NCBI GenBank assembly: GCA_026214975.1
Contig: CM047806.1
Coordinates: 105,196,272 to 105,260,271, forward strand
Direction: 5' to 3'
DNA length: 64,000 nt
From: Gentiana macrophylla
Lineage: Eukaryota; Streptophyta; Magnoliopsida; Gentianales; Gentianaceae
The notes beneath the pieces were generated by a model. The model saw only the letters and a program-made list of their open reading frames with translations. It did no database searches and was not told where the DNA came from. The position numbers and the translations under genes were made by a program. Below, one piece after another: positions 10,399 through 22,715 of the stretch; position 1 is the first letter of the stretch, and every line of letters begins with the position of its first letter.

Positions 10399-12896
10399 TT
10401 CCTTCCCCCTTAAAAGGAGTTTCGTCCTCGAAACTCGAGCGTGCTCAAACCGTTGACTTTCCTTAGCACTCTTCCTTCAACACATTCCAAACCGAAGCTT
10501 CACTTGTTTTCCCACAGTCAACCTCTAACCGATTCCAATCTTGCTAACCCCTGAACCAACACACTACTGATTCCCAGACTATTCAAACCTTGCACACTCA
10601 ACCAAAAACTGTCCAACCATAACTTGAACCACTGAAACTGCACCAACCAATCTTGTACTCGTCTTCCCTTCTTAGGAAGGACACTTTACTAGTTCAACCG
10701 TCCAAGTAGAAAAATCCTTAGGTTGCAACCTATGCCAAGAAACACACCAAGTCCGTAGTATCCAAAACTGTAACTTTACTCTTGCCACGGTAGATTCCAA
10801 CATAGCCAGCAACTTGTAGTAACACCCTAGCAACCTTGATTACTCTATCCAAAGCCGTTGTAACAACCAAGAGATCCTTGAGATTACTCTTACTGAACCG
10901 ATGTGGGGTACCTGATTCTGAAACCGATCAACTCGTTCCAACTGACTCACAACTGTCTGACCTAAATCACTCGCTTCTTACTGAGCCCTAGAACAACAAC
11001 ACCTAGTCTCTACCTACCAAACTTCTAGGGTAAAAGAAAGGCATCTATTCTTTCGTGACCAAAAGACTTAAAAGGTTTTGAAAAATTCGGTGCAAGCCAT
11101 GAAATAATTGATTTGTACAATACAAACCGAACTGATTTTGAACATGATGTAAAAAGAAAAGTTGTAGGTATACAAGTTTTACATATGCTACCCAATAACC
11201 AACATTTTTGGAAAATCATAGGTTGGTTAAAATAATTATTTTCGTCGACTGCTGCAAGCTGTCAAAAATTTCAGAAATTTAAAATCTATGTTTTGTTGCA
11301 GATTGTACTCAAACCATAAAGAATTTGCACTTGACTTCAAAACAGAAATTGCAGAGCAGAAAGTTTTCTACAACATATCAAAAATTCAAGTCATTTGGGG
11401 GTGTTTAGCTCATTCAAAACAGATTGATAAATAAGAGTACCGCTGCAGAATTTTCTGAACAAAGTGCTCATCCTTGTCAAGAAATTTATGAACAATCCAA
11501 TTGGAAAACTGAGTTGATGTAAAGAGAGAAGTTGTAGATAAGACAACTTTCTAAGTGGCTGAAAATTTAAAGAATTTTTGGTATTTCAGAAATGATATTA
11601 CAAGGCATAGAGAAATGAGTACAAAATCGTTTACTCGTTTTAGATAACACCAAGTTACAAAAAGGAGAAATGATCAGGACCAAACGTAGAAAATAAAAAA
11701 GTTAAATCCACCAAGAGAAAGAACATGTGAGGGAAGTCTAAAAGTTCCAAAAGAAGAGAGGGGTTCTACTAAGGATCTTAGAGGAACGAACTCGAGGGAA
11801 ACACGTAAGAGATGTGTGTTTATAACTCAACCTAACCTTCGCTTAAGGAGACTTTCACTTGGTCCTAGTGCAACCTAACCACGGTTTTAGGATTCTTAGA
11901 CTTACGAGGATTTACCACCAAGGTCAAGAGAGATTAATTATATTCGATAAATCAATCACGGGAATATGCCACCATAATCCCGAGACTGCACTCCTCCGAT
12001 TATAAGATTATATTTATCTCCTCACGAGAATAATAATAAGCGTCCATTGATATAATCATTACATATGGATTAATCCTCCATAGATCGCTCATTCTAAATC
12101 GGGAAGTTACCGTTAACCCTTTCTAGAACCTCTTATCCTTATTTACCATTAACCCCTAGTGATCAATTAGTGCACATAATCGACTAGCGGCTAATTAGTC
12201 AAATGTGAACTCCCGGGATCGATCATTTTCTCGTGGCTAACAAATAAGGGAACTATCTATCTACTTCCATAAATGGAAGGAATGGATTCCGTATCTGTGA
12301 TAACACGTACTACTCACTCAATCCAAAGACAATGCCAAGATGGGGTAATTCGGACCACGCACTCGGTGTAATCCTTAACCGTCAAGTCAAACCTCATACT
12401 GATTCAAGCAGTTGACTGTGATCACCTCAGGATTAAGATATATCCATAAATATGATCATCTATTGATTCGATCACGACTTCTCAATTACGGAATTATATC
12501 GAGAACTCGGATCAAATCGGTCCAAATTTATATATGATATATCTATCATATATAAATGCCCCATTAGGTTCTCTTAACCGAAAGTCCGGATAAGACAATC
12601 ACACCTATTGTGTTATGGGCACATTAATAGTACGTTAAAGGAGAGACCCGATACTCTCGATTAACTTTACTACGGGCTAATTGTATTTTAAGTACATCTT
12701 CACTAACTCAATCCTCCCGTGTATATCCATACACCGAGTTAAGTGATTACATAAACGATATACTCGGGGTTTTCTCAGAGTGTAAATACTATTGTCACAT
12801 CGGTGATTATGAGAGTAATAAATATGAATAATAATATCATTTCATTTATTAAATAAAACAATTACAAAAATTGTCTTTCGGGCATCACACCTAACA
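10399..12896 (-). other. Degenerate LTR-retrotransposon sequence
   Basis: Begins with a polypurine tract and the 3' end of an internal region (FEDETPF-like codons near 10415-10440). No usable reading frame follows. From about 11700 the sequence looks like LTR or leader DNA of another element, ending CACACCTAACA at 12896 (minus-strand start TGTTAGGTGTGATG) at the junction with copy A. I could not match a second end or a target duplication. Confidence 0.45.
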
Positions 12897-13142
12897 ACCG
12901 TGGATGCGATTCGCAAGAAAAATAAGCATGACACGTACCCACTCGGCATTTAATCTTGCAGGAATATATTCAACCAAACCATCATTTGTCCTTTCATTAG
13001 GACCCCAAGGATGAGTCCCACCAAATGCATCAGCCAGTTCATACATCAAATCCATCCTATTGTCCAGCACAATCATAGGATGATGCCTGAAAAAAATTTC
13101 ACTGTCTAGGACTTCTGGAATGCCATAGTAGAGGTTGATCCA

Positions 13143-14852
13143 TGTTCGGAGAGATTTTGCATCATTAAAACAAAAGAAAATTTATAAAACCTATACTACC
13201 ATGCAAAACTACCTCCTAACCGGCCGAATACCGAGTAGTTGCTAGTAAAGTTAGATAAGTACGGGTATCGATCCTCAGGGAATTGGGATGTTGAATCTAA
13301 TCTTATTAATTCTTCTAAATTGTTACTACTAAAATGAAACTAAAACGATAAAATAAATCGACAGAGAGGATTGTCGGTCCAAAGCCAGAAACGATATTTG
13401 CGAACAAAATAAATAAAACTTATTCTACTAACCAAAGAAACATAATAACTAACATCGAACAAATAACGAGCGAGCAATGATCCACCAATTCCGCAACCAT
13501 CACCCCACCGAAAGTAATAAGAAATACAAACATTCATTTACAAGTTTCCTTGGATTTAAATCTTATCTAAAGAAGCGTTTCCTCTCTCGATTTATCACGG
13601 CATTAATTAGTTTACCTCTCGGTTTAACTAACGCATTTACAAAGCAAAGATACGGATTTAAAACCCTAATCTAACAACATTATCCCTCAACTCTCGCTTG
13701 TTTGGAATAATTATTGCTACTCTCCTTCACGGTAATCTAATGAACTTATCAACTCTCGTATTTCTAAGTTCTATTAACATCCGGCATGAAACATGAAGGT
13801 AGAACAAGTACAACTTGATAAAATAAACGCATACAAAATCTCATCTTTTCGGTGATGATAATATCCTCAATCTCTTTCTAAGATAACTTTGTAACGAATT
13901 AACTAAAGTTGTGATTCATGATGAACCTAGACTCCTAACCTAACAACTCTCGTTAAAAGGTTAAAGCTCTAATCTTTTCTATGGTGATCAAGTTTACACC
14001 GACTCGTCATACGGCAAACATCAACATGCAAAGACATCTCTCGATTGAAATTGCAAGATAACAAATAAACATAGAAAAGAAAGCAACTTTAATTTAAACT
14101 TACAAAACATCCAAGACTAGAAATTGAGTTCGTTCTCAAAAGCAGTTTCACATACTCGTTCAGACGGCTTAGCTCATCCTCGCCTCGTAAATGCAGACGA
14201 AAAACAAAAAAATAAATAAAAGTGGCTCGGTCGACCGAAAGGCGAGAGCACTCGGTCGACCGAGCGTCCGGCTCCTTGATCTCGCGCCGCTTACGGTCTC
14301 TGGGGTTCTCATGCTCATCGCTCGCATGCGTGCTTATATAGATGTTGTTTAAACCGACTTAAGACTTAATAATTATCCTTTTCTTTTAAGGAATAAAAAC
14401 TAAAACCCTAGTAAGGATAATTCCACATTTATCCCTTCCTTTTAATCCTCTTGGGCGACGTTTGCTTTGGTGGGCGCCCGCCCACACTTTTTTTACATGT
14501 TGAACGCTCGTTCATGTCCTTGGACGCGTTATTCAAACTTCTTCACTTCAACTTCAAATTATTCTTCTTCCTTCCATCTTCTTGAAGCTTCACCCAACCT
14601 CGTTTAAACTCCTTCAATGCCATGCAAACGCATTTCACATTCATGATAACATCGTGCAAAATGTAATATCTCATATATAAAGATATTTATCCAATAAAAT
14701 CACATAATTAGCCCTAATTTGCACTTAGACACTTTTAAAACTCATTTGCTCAATATTTCAATATAAAGCTCGATTTCTATGAAAATAATATGAATATGGG
14801 GAAAATAATTGTAAAATATATCGTTATAAATCGTATAAAAATACCCTTAACA
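13143..14852 (-). mobile_element. Solo LTR, gypsy-type family 'CCGAACA' (copy 2)
   Basis: On the minus strand it starts TGTTAAGGGTAT and ends CTCTCCGAACA. A perfect duplication ATCCA flanks it (13138-13142 and 14853-14857), and copy A resumes on each side. The TATA box CTATATAAGCA lies at 14341-14331, about 515 bases from the start, as in copy 1. Two GGTCGACC palindromes lie at 14227-14238 and 14251-14264, downstream of the TATA box. The stretch 13260-13290 has the AATTCCCTGAGG-type motif often found near LTR ends. No coding sequence is present. Confidence 0.85.
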
Positions 14853-15342
14853 ATCCACCCCACATCCAAACTGATGGTAATGCCTCGAAGGCTTTGCGGT
14901 GTGCTTGCGGTCCTCCTCCAAAGTATCCCACTCTCAACAATTGCATAGTACTCATAAACGATAGACCGAATCATACTCACCGTTCCATCAGGGGTGTTTG
15001 TGAAACAAGACCACCCAATTCTGAGTAATCTGTCTCTCAAGAGTGTAGGCAGACTATCCCACGATAACCTCCTCACTGCAACTACAGCTCTTCCAATCCA
15101 GTTTGTCTCGAAATAATGTCTATCCCCATCACCAGGGAACCTAGTTTAGAGTGTCTCCTCATCATAGCACGCATCTTCCCTACCCTCGTTATCAAACACT
15201 GGGGCATGCAGGTTCACCCAAAGAGGGAATAAATAATCCGAGTTAGACATGAGGTGGGATGCTCATAATCAAATGTATTTGTAGGGCGATTTTGAGTGAA
15301 CAATTTGTTCATTCTTGCACGAATATTTAGGATGTCTCATAG

Positions 15343-15350
15343 TATATATA
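15343..15350 (-). promoter_or_regulatory. TATA box of copy A
   Basis: CCCTATATATACT on the minus strand, about 93 bases upstream of the start codon at 15250. Copies B and C have TATA boxes in matching places. Confidence 0.6.
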
Positions 15351-15369
15351 GGGATAATGAGGCGGGACT

Positions 15370-15990
15370 GAACATGGTGGTGAGTTATGACCGTAGGCAG
15401 GACACATGGGTACAGTGTCAAGTCTTGTCAGCAGTCGTGCATAGGGTCTCGGGATTACACGGCGATAATATTGTCATCAAATGGCCTTTTACGATGATAA
15501 TATTGTCGTCAAATGGCTTCTTACGTCGAAAATATTGTCGTCAAATGAGAATCCCTGCCTTGTGTGGTCGCTGTCTGCGGGTCCTACACGTCAAGTGGTG
15601 GTGATTTATGACCATAGGCAGGAACCATGGGTACAGTGTCAAGTCTTGTCATCATTCGTGTATAATTTTACGACGATAATATTATTGTCAAATGGCCCCT
15701 TACGTCAATAATATTGTTGTCAAATGAGATTCCCTGCCATGTGTGGTCGTTGTCTGTGGGTCCCACACGTCAAGTGGTGGTGAGTTATGACCGTAGGCAG
15801 GACACATGGGTACAGTGTCAAGTCTGGTCACCCGTCGTGCATGGGGTCTAGGGATTTTACGATGATAATATTGTCGTCAAATGACCTCTTACGACGTAAT
15901 ATTGTCGTCAAATGAGATTTCCTGCCATGTGTGGTCACTATCGGCGGGTCCTACACTTCTAGTGGTGGTGAGTTATGACTTATCATAAGA
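15370..15990. repeat. Array of near-palindromic AATATT repeats between copies A and B
   Basis: Roughly three units of 180-215 bases. Each carries two or three copies of GATAATATTGTCGTCAAATG about 31-33 bases apart (near 15464, 15493, 15527, 15673, 15704, 15860 and 15892). Each is followed by a shared tail with TGTGTGGTC, TCCTACACGTCAAGTGGTGG and AGTTATGACC. The core CGATAATATTGTCG is an imperfect palindrome. The array lies between two divergent promoters; a second array precedes copy C. Confidence 0.8.
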
Positions 15991-15997
15991 AAAAGTC

Positions 15998-16005
15998 TAT
16001 ATATT
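15998..16005 (+). promoter_or_regulatory. TATA box of copy B
   Basis: TATATATT about 60 bases upstream of the start codon at 16058 and directly after the repeat array. Confidence 0.55.
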
Positions 16006-16557
16006 GACCGATCCTTTATGAAATGATTCATCCTCTCATTTCCGTCTAGTATATTCAATGTCTAACCCGCTTGCTCCTGTGTTCATTCCTAATGATGAAA
16101 TGGATCTATCATTGGACGGCTTGAGCCTCTCAAGCCGCTTCACAACCGAAGAGGAGAGAAGTGAGTACGTGGCTAATCGGATGGCAAGAGTCGTTGTTCC
16201 GGAGAGGCGATTGAATATGGAGAGTCTACCTAGTTTGATCAACAACTTGTTCGAGATAATAGATGGCATGGTGTCCCCAAAGCCCATTAAGCTTTCATCA
16301 CGTGAATCGGTCTATTGTGTGTGAATTCTACGTTTGTGTAGCTAGGGGTAGGCTCAATGAACGGTGCGCCACAAAGGCGAGGCATTCCCGTCATTTTGGA
16401 TAATACATGGATCAACGTCGAGTATCCCCATTCCAGAATATCCTCAAGGTTTGGATTTCTTTCTTTTTCCAGATGTTCCTAAACTACTAAAGCGTGACAT
16501 GGCTGCCTTATTTGGGCAGACCCATCTGTGGGAACGCGTGAGGCCTCGGCGGCCTAC

Positions 16558-18105
16558 TGATGGGGGTTAAGTTAAATTTATAACTTGATCAACACAACCA
16601 ACTAGCAAGAGTACTAGGTACATATACAGTATAGCTAGATAGAGTCACGGTCGATCCCTCAGAGACTCGAATTAAACAAGTATAACGTATTAAACTAAAG
16701 TAAATTAAGGGCGGTCTACGACCAACTATAATCGAAGAACAAAAAGATAGAAAACACAAGACTAACAATACGACACAACGACACGACACTAGTATTTTTA
16801 TGGTTTTTTATAAGACTCTTAAGAAACGGTATTGATAACGCTAGTAGTAATTACTCCCACATATATGTATATCTAAGCTGAGACAAATAAGACATTAAGA
16901 TTGATTATATTATTGGCTACGGGAGTCATCCCCTTATATAGATCTAGATCCTGGTAGGACTCTAAACCCCTATGATTATTACATGACTTTACAAGGTAGG
17001 TCTTCATCTCATATAATAAAACATGCTTTCAAAACTAGGGATGCCGGTATAAACCGTACACCTTATCTAGGCAACCAGACCGGGTAGCGTGGCACACCTC
17101 CTAGACAATCGATTATTCTATGTCCTAATTAACATTCCACTTTTAGGCTTTATGTTAGTTTACGATGACGATATAATAAGTTGATCAGGTATATTACTCG
17201 TTTTTATGACAATCAGATAACCAGACGTAGCCGAAGTCGTTCCCAGAAAATTCCCAGAATCTAAGTGGCTAGCTCCAGCCGTAAAGAATGCGGCTCTAGC
17301 TAGACCGGAGATTCCAGAATTTTCTCATAAAACGTCTTCGTACGGCTTATATCTATATTAATATGGGTTCGTTAATTACAACATCGTGAAATCAATACAT
17401 AAACGACTACTCCATAACAAGATAAAATAGATCTATGAATAAAGATGGCATTTATAAGTAGGCATTACCCTCGATGACGAGCGTGACTCCCACTCCTCGA
17501 TGCGATCCCTAACCGGAGAATCTATCAACTCTGTAATGAAAGAACATAAAGAAAAAAATAAAAACTATATAGATAATACAAGCGTATTGTATTTTGCTCT
17601 GTATTTTCGTGTGTGTGAAATAATGTATGAATGAAGGCCTTATATAGTGTTTCGGCCGACTTAAAACCTTCTAAAAACCCTAAGAAGTCTTGTTTGAAAC
17701 CCTAAAGCGGGCGGAGTACATTGACGATTTATTTCGCCCCAAATGAATCGGGCGCTTTGACCCGTGAAATGGGTACTTCGCTCCAACGAATCGGCTTGAG
17801 GCTCGGTTTCGTCACGCACTTCATTTTACTCGCTCCACGATCCGTGCTATGTTGGGCTTTTTCAAGATTTCGCTCCGCATTTCCTTCCACTTCACTTGAG
17901 ATTTTCCGGAACCTATAATTATGATAAATATCGAGCGAAGAAAACATATTCGGGGCTAAAAATGCATAAATACCAAATCACGATTCACAAATCACACTAC
18001 ATGAATTAAGCACAATAAACACGTGATTCGACGTAAAATAATATAACATTATGCTCATTTTAGGAAAATGTTGATGACAAAAGGGTATATATTAGACCAT
18101 CATCA
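16558..18105 (-). repeat. 3' LTR of the Athila-like element
   Basis: 1548 bases. It keeps a 37-bp segment (16930-16966) containing CTATATAAGG on the minus strand, the likely TATA box. This segment is bounded by CCCCT direct repeats and is missing from the 5' LTR and from the LTR at 2237. Confidence 0.9.
16934..16941 (-). promoter_or_regulatory. TATA box in the 3' LTR, lost from the 5' LTR
   Basis: Minus-strand CTATATAA, about 1165 bases into the LTR, a plausible U3/R boundary. The equivalent places at 26049-26053 and 2609-2613 show a clean deletion between CCCCT repeats. Confidence 0.6.
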
Positions 18106-18118
18106 ACTACCCACCACT
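18106..18118 (-). other. Polypurine tract
   Basis: Minus-strand AGTGGTGGGTAGT directly before the 3' LTR, in the place expected for plus-strand priming. It is only moderately purine-rich. Confidence 0.5.
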
Positions 18119-19543
18119 TAGACTTTGATCGTCCCGAACAAAGCATCAGTAAAATATTCCCCTAGAAAACATTTTCTATGGTCATCCCATACTTTTACAA
18201 GAAATCCGAGTCGAATCATACCAACGCATACTCATAAGTCATCCATTATTCAATACTTACTATGAATAGAAGTGATGTGTGCATGTGTATTTAGTTTTAT
18301 ATAATCGTAGCAAGATTAAAGTTTATGCCAACATCGCAATCTCAACCTACCAACATCAACATTCTCACTTCCTCCGCCTCACGTGGGTAAAGACATTGAG
18401 CAATAAGCAAGAGCCTCATTTAAAAATTTTATGGACTTGGAGACCGAGTACTACTCAAAGGCCACTAAAAATTTGAATTGCTTCTTGTTTTCATATACAC
18501 AAGTATTGATACTTCTCAAGAAAGAAACTTGCACTGGTGGGTGCCAAGCAAGAATCCCATATCCCGGATTAGTCAACAACCTTGAATATCGCCACAAGCT
18601 CGAGGCTACTTTGATAACGCTTTCCACAGCCCAAAGGTTTAATGCAAATATTAGAACACATATGGTTCTTAATCTTATTACTCCACCGTGGACGGCCGTA
18701 AGCTTAGAATACATCACAGATAAATATCAACACTAGGTCCTCATAACCAATCATCTCCGCATGTACAGATTAATTCTTCCAGTTATTATCATTCGTGTGT
18801 AAACCGTCGATTCAAAGATTAAGTAATCAAATAATAAATAACTACTTGCAGTAGTGAGCATGAATATCATTAAATTCGCTCACACAAATATAATATGATC
18901 ACGCACTCATGCAACTAGGTTCCTTTCTCACTAAATCCAATGTTAAGAATTCACGATTCTAAGGTAAAATAGTTTATTCGTGTTTTAATACCCCATTTCA
19001 CCCGTTTCAATTATAAGTTTATAGTTTTATAGCTAAGTCTCCTTACCCCTACTTAAATTCGACAATGTCCTCAATGAGAAAATTAATGGAGAAATAAGAA
19101 AAGGACTTAGCTCTGGAAACGGTTCTCAAGTAGGAAGCAGAATATATGACTGATCCTTTCACGGCGTAGAGAAGTTAATGAAAACCTATGGAAACAAATC
19201 AAAATAACAAACTCAATGAAACCGTCAGTAACATGTCAATGGAAGTGATAAAATAATGTGGCAGTAATTAGATATAATTTCCAAAAACAATTTGAGCCAC
19301 TTTATTTTATACAACCAATGACAAGTAATTAAAGGGTAACAAAACAAACTACCGAACTCACATGGTGGACATCAAGGAAAAACCTCACTTATTCCGAACA
19401 TAGACTCGGAACATGGCGAGATGAAAAAAAACCTCAATAGTCTCCATGCTACTTTATTTGCGTAAAAATAAACAAACTAAAAGAAAGTTTAAGAAATAGT
19501 TCTGAGGTTATAGTCGTCAGCTCGACTTTAATTCCACGATGGT
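18119..19543 (-). other. Non-coding tail between integrase and the 3' LTR
   Basis: AT-rich, with no long reading frame and no recognisable env-like protein. Short frames at 18431-18736 resemble nothing I know. Confidence 0.6.
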
Positions 19544-20650
19544 CTAATTGTATGTCAGATCTTCCAGAGTAAAGACTTCCTCCTCTTTATCAAAAGCAGT
19601 ATCTTGGTAATGTTTCAATCGGTGCCCATTAACCACAAAGGTGGTGTTATCTTTAAGATTAATTACCTCTACAGCTGCAGAAGGAAAAACTTTACTGACT
19701 TGATAAGGGCCATACCACCGTGATTTCAACTTGCCCAGAAAAAGTTTCAAGCGTGAATTGTAGACCAGAACCAGATCTCCTGCCTTGAAGGTTCGGTCTA
19801 ATATCTTCTTATCATGGAATTTATTTGTTCGCGCTTTAAAGATGAGAGCATTCTCGTAGGGCTTCAATGCGAACTCCTCTAAGCGAGTTAATTCTAGTAG
19901 TCTCTTCTCTCTGGCTGAACTCTAATCAAAATTTAACAGACGAGTAGCCCATAAGGCTCGGTGTTCAAGTTCAACCGGTAGATGACATGATTTTCCAAAG
20001 ACAATCTTATATGGGGACATTCCAATTGTAGTCCTATAAGCAGTTCTATAAGCCCATAAAGCATCATCTAACTTTAACGACCAATCTTTCCTTGTAGGTT
20101 TCACTGTTTTCTCCAAAATGCGCTTGATCTCCCGATTTGTAACCTCAACTTTCCCACTTGTCTGAGGGTGATATGCGGTAGCTAACCTATGTCTTACCCC
20201 CGTATTTAATCATTAATTTTTCAAATAAATTATTGCAAAAATGGCTTCCACCATCGCTAATAATGGCACGAGGGATTCCAAACCGTGTAAAGATATTCTT
20301 CTTTAGAAACTGAAATACGACTTTTGCTTCGTTAGTGGGTGAAGCAATGGCCTCAACCCATTTGGATACATAGTCGACTGCTACTAAGATATAGCGATTT
20401 GAAATAGAAGACGTTAAAGGTCCCACAAAATCAATTCACCACACATCAAAGAGTTCCATTTCTAGGATACTCTTTAGTGGCATTTCATTCCATTGTGTGA
20501 TATTGCCCGTCATTTGGCAGGAATGACAGGCTCTAGCGTAGTCATGTGCAGTTTTGTAAAGATTGGGCCAGTAAAAACCACATTGAAGGACTTTCGCAGC
20601 CGTCTTGTCTCCTTCAAAGTGTCCCCTACCTCATAAGCATGGCAGTGTTG
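19544..20650 (-). pseudogene. Integrase part of Athila-like pol
   Basis: From right to left: remains of the zinc-binding region ('GFYWPNLYK' and 'ARACHSCQMTG', 20490-20610), then the catalytic core with 'IDFVGPLT' near 20425 and 'IISDGGSHF' near 20250. Next comes '[12 protein letters not shown]' near 20050, then the C-terminal region with 'GDLVLVYNSRLKLF' and 'SRWYGPYQV' near 19700-19770. This enzyme would insert the DNA copy into the genome. Stops at 19919-19921 and around 20187 and 20427, plus frameshifts, separate the parts. Confidence 0.85.
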
Positions 20651-20973
20651 AGTATATCGTTGAATTCGCTCTCGTGAACACATCTCCTAAACACATTGTC
20701 TAAGCATAGCTTAAAAGGTAGGGATTATCCCAAGAGTAATGTCTAAGGTCCGCAAAGAATTTCTTCTTTTCTTTGCTTGAGAATTCTCAGTGGCGGATAT
20801 CTCATGGATAAGTAGTTCACTATATGTTTAAACCACGGTTGTGGCTCCGCATCCTCAACCTCTTTACAAATGACGATATCACCGCACAACCACCATTTCC
20901 GGGAAGGGTGTAGATGGAGAATAATTGTTCGTCAGAAATGTCTCTCCAATCTTGGGCAATTGCTTATTGTCCT

Positions 20974-22123
20974 CTATTTGTAAACGGAAAGGTGATCCGC
21001 AACTGTGTTCTCAAACCATTTCTTATCTCGGATTTCTACATCAAACTCTTGAAGTAGTAAAATCCATCTCAACAATCTTGGCTTGGAATCTTGTTTTGCC
21101 AATAGGTACTTGATGGCGTGGTGGTCACCCACACCGCATGACTTTAGATCCCACAAGGCAATATCTAAAATTTTCAAACGCAAAGGTGACAAATGTGAAG
21201 TTCTTTTTCGTTGGTCGCGTAATTCCTTTGCACGAGTTTAAAGTGCAATTAGCGTAGTAGATAGGTCTAAATATCTTATCTTTCCTTTGTCCAAGGACCG
21301 CACCTACCGCAATGTCGCCAGGTCACACATTAACTCGAAGGCGATTCCAAATCAGTGCAATTAAAATTGGTGCAGTGATAAGCTTCTTTTAAGCGCATTA
21401 AAGGCTTTGGTACACTCACTTGTCAACGCAAACGGAACATCCTTGGCCAAAAGTTTTGTGAGAGGTCTAGAGATTAAGGAAAAGTCCTTCACAAACCGGG
21501 CGGTAAAATCTTGCGTGGCCAAGAAAACCTCGCAAATGTCTTAAGATTGGTTGGTGGGGGAAGCTTTTCGATCACCTCCAATTTTGCTCTATCTACCTCT
21601 ATACCGTTCCTTGAAATACGGTGGCCAAGTACTATGCCTTCAGTAACCATCAGATGACATTTCTCACAGTTAAGCACCAGATTCGTCTCCTCGCATCTCT
21701 TTAACACTCTAGCTAGATGCGTGAGACATGAATCGAAATCATCTCCAAATACGGAGAAATCATCCATGAAGATCTCCAGGAAATCTTCAACCATATCAGC
21801 AAACAAAGACATCATGCATCTTTGAAATGTTGCCGGAGCGTTGCACAAACCAAAGGGCATTCTGTTATAAGCAAAGGTTCCATATGGACATGTAAAGGTG
21901 TCTTCTCACGATCCTCATGTGAGATATGAATTTGATAATATCCCGAGTAACTGTCGAGGAAACAGTAAAATGCATGTCCGCTCAATCTCTTGAGCATTTG
22001 ATCAATGAAGGGAAGAGGGAAATGGTCTTTACGAGTTGCATCATTCAACTTCCTAATGTCTATGCACACCCTATGACCGGTGATAAGTCTGACGGGAATC
22101 AACTCATTTGCTTGTACTGTCAA
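20974..22123 (-). pseudogene. Reverse transcriptase-RNase H part of Athila-like pol
   Basis: The fingers/palm start at 22123 with 'VCIDIRKLNDATRKDHFPLPFID'-like residues, 'CFLDSYSGYYQI' and, after a frameshift, 'MPFGLCNAPATFQRCM'. The catalytic box is 'IFMDDFSVFG' near 21760, so the Asp pair is intact. The thumb carries 'GHRISRNGIEVD'. The RNase H/connection end keeps '[19 protein letters not shown]' at about 21020-21090. At least three frameshifts break the frame. Confidence 0.88.
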
Positions 22124-22715
22124 ACCTCATTTCTTAAGAACTACGTGGATGGGGCTTACCCATTCACTATCAGAAATAGGGAAGATTATTCCCATTTCTA
22201 GCATCTTTTTGACTTCATCCCGTACCATGTCTTATAATTTAGGTGTCAACCTTCTTTGAGGTTGCGCAACCGCTTTCTTTTTAGGGTCCACGGAGATATT
22301 ATGCATGCAGACACTAGGGCTAATGCCTTTGACATCGGCTATTGTCCATCCAAACGCCTCCACGATACATTCTCGAGATTCTCATCATCTTTTCTTCTTC
22401 TATCTCACTACCAAGGAGGAAGAAATTATGAGTGGCAGGGTCTCATCTTGCAGAAACATATACTATAAATGCGCAGGTAAGGGTTTTAACGTTAGGTTGA
22501 CAGGAGGCTCTTCTAATGATGTCTAAGCCTTTGTTCGGTTAGATTTAGTTCAAAGAACTTATGCCATGCCGGCCTATGATAGTACCTCTCAATCTCAGTC
22601 GAGTTAATTTGCTCGATATGGCGAGGAGTTCCTTCACTACATCCTGGCCATGTCTCCTTTTCCTCATCAGAATCCTCAGAGTTTGTGTCATCTTCTAAAG
22701 CTACGGAGGCGGTGA

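Larger units (their letters stand above)
8739..15250 (-). pseudogene. Transposon-encoded protein, copy A, in three pieces
   Basis: Minus-strand gene starting at 15250 (Met-Ser-Asn-Ser) behind a TATA box at 15343-15350. Pieces: 15250-14853, 13142-12897 and about 8990-8739, where a TAA-type end follows 'NDHPWFI'. They align in order with copy C: 'SIVYEYYA' near 14950, 'WINLYYGIPE' near 13135, 'AEWVRVML' near 12930, 'GRHGDGYIFFPFLITA' near 8850. I associate this domain with the 'putative plant transposon protein' family (PF20167-like), from memory. A solo LTR (13143-14852) and a chromovirus-like remnant (about 8995-12896) interrupt it, and an in-frame TAA lies near 15150. The biochemical function is unknown. 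The gene is dead here. Confidence 0.65.

Noticed and set aside
10451..12901. LTR element framed by ACCGT
   Set aside because: ACCGT occurs at 10451 and 12897, but the left copy lies in chromovirus internal DNA, not in copy A; chance is likely.
15460..15910. Geminivirus-type origin (TAATATTAC)
   Set aside because: The cores read TAATATTGT and lack the stem flanks; no replication protein gene is near.
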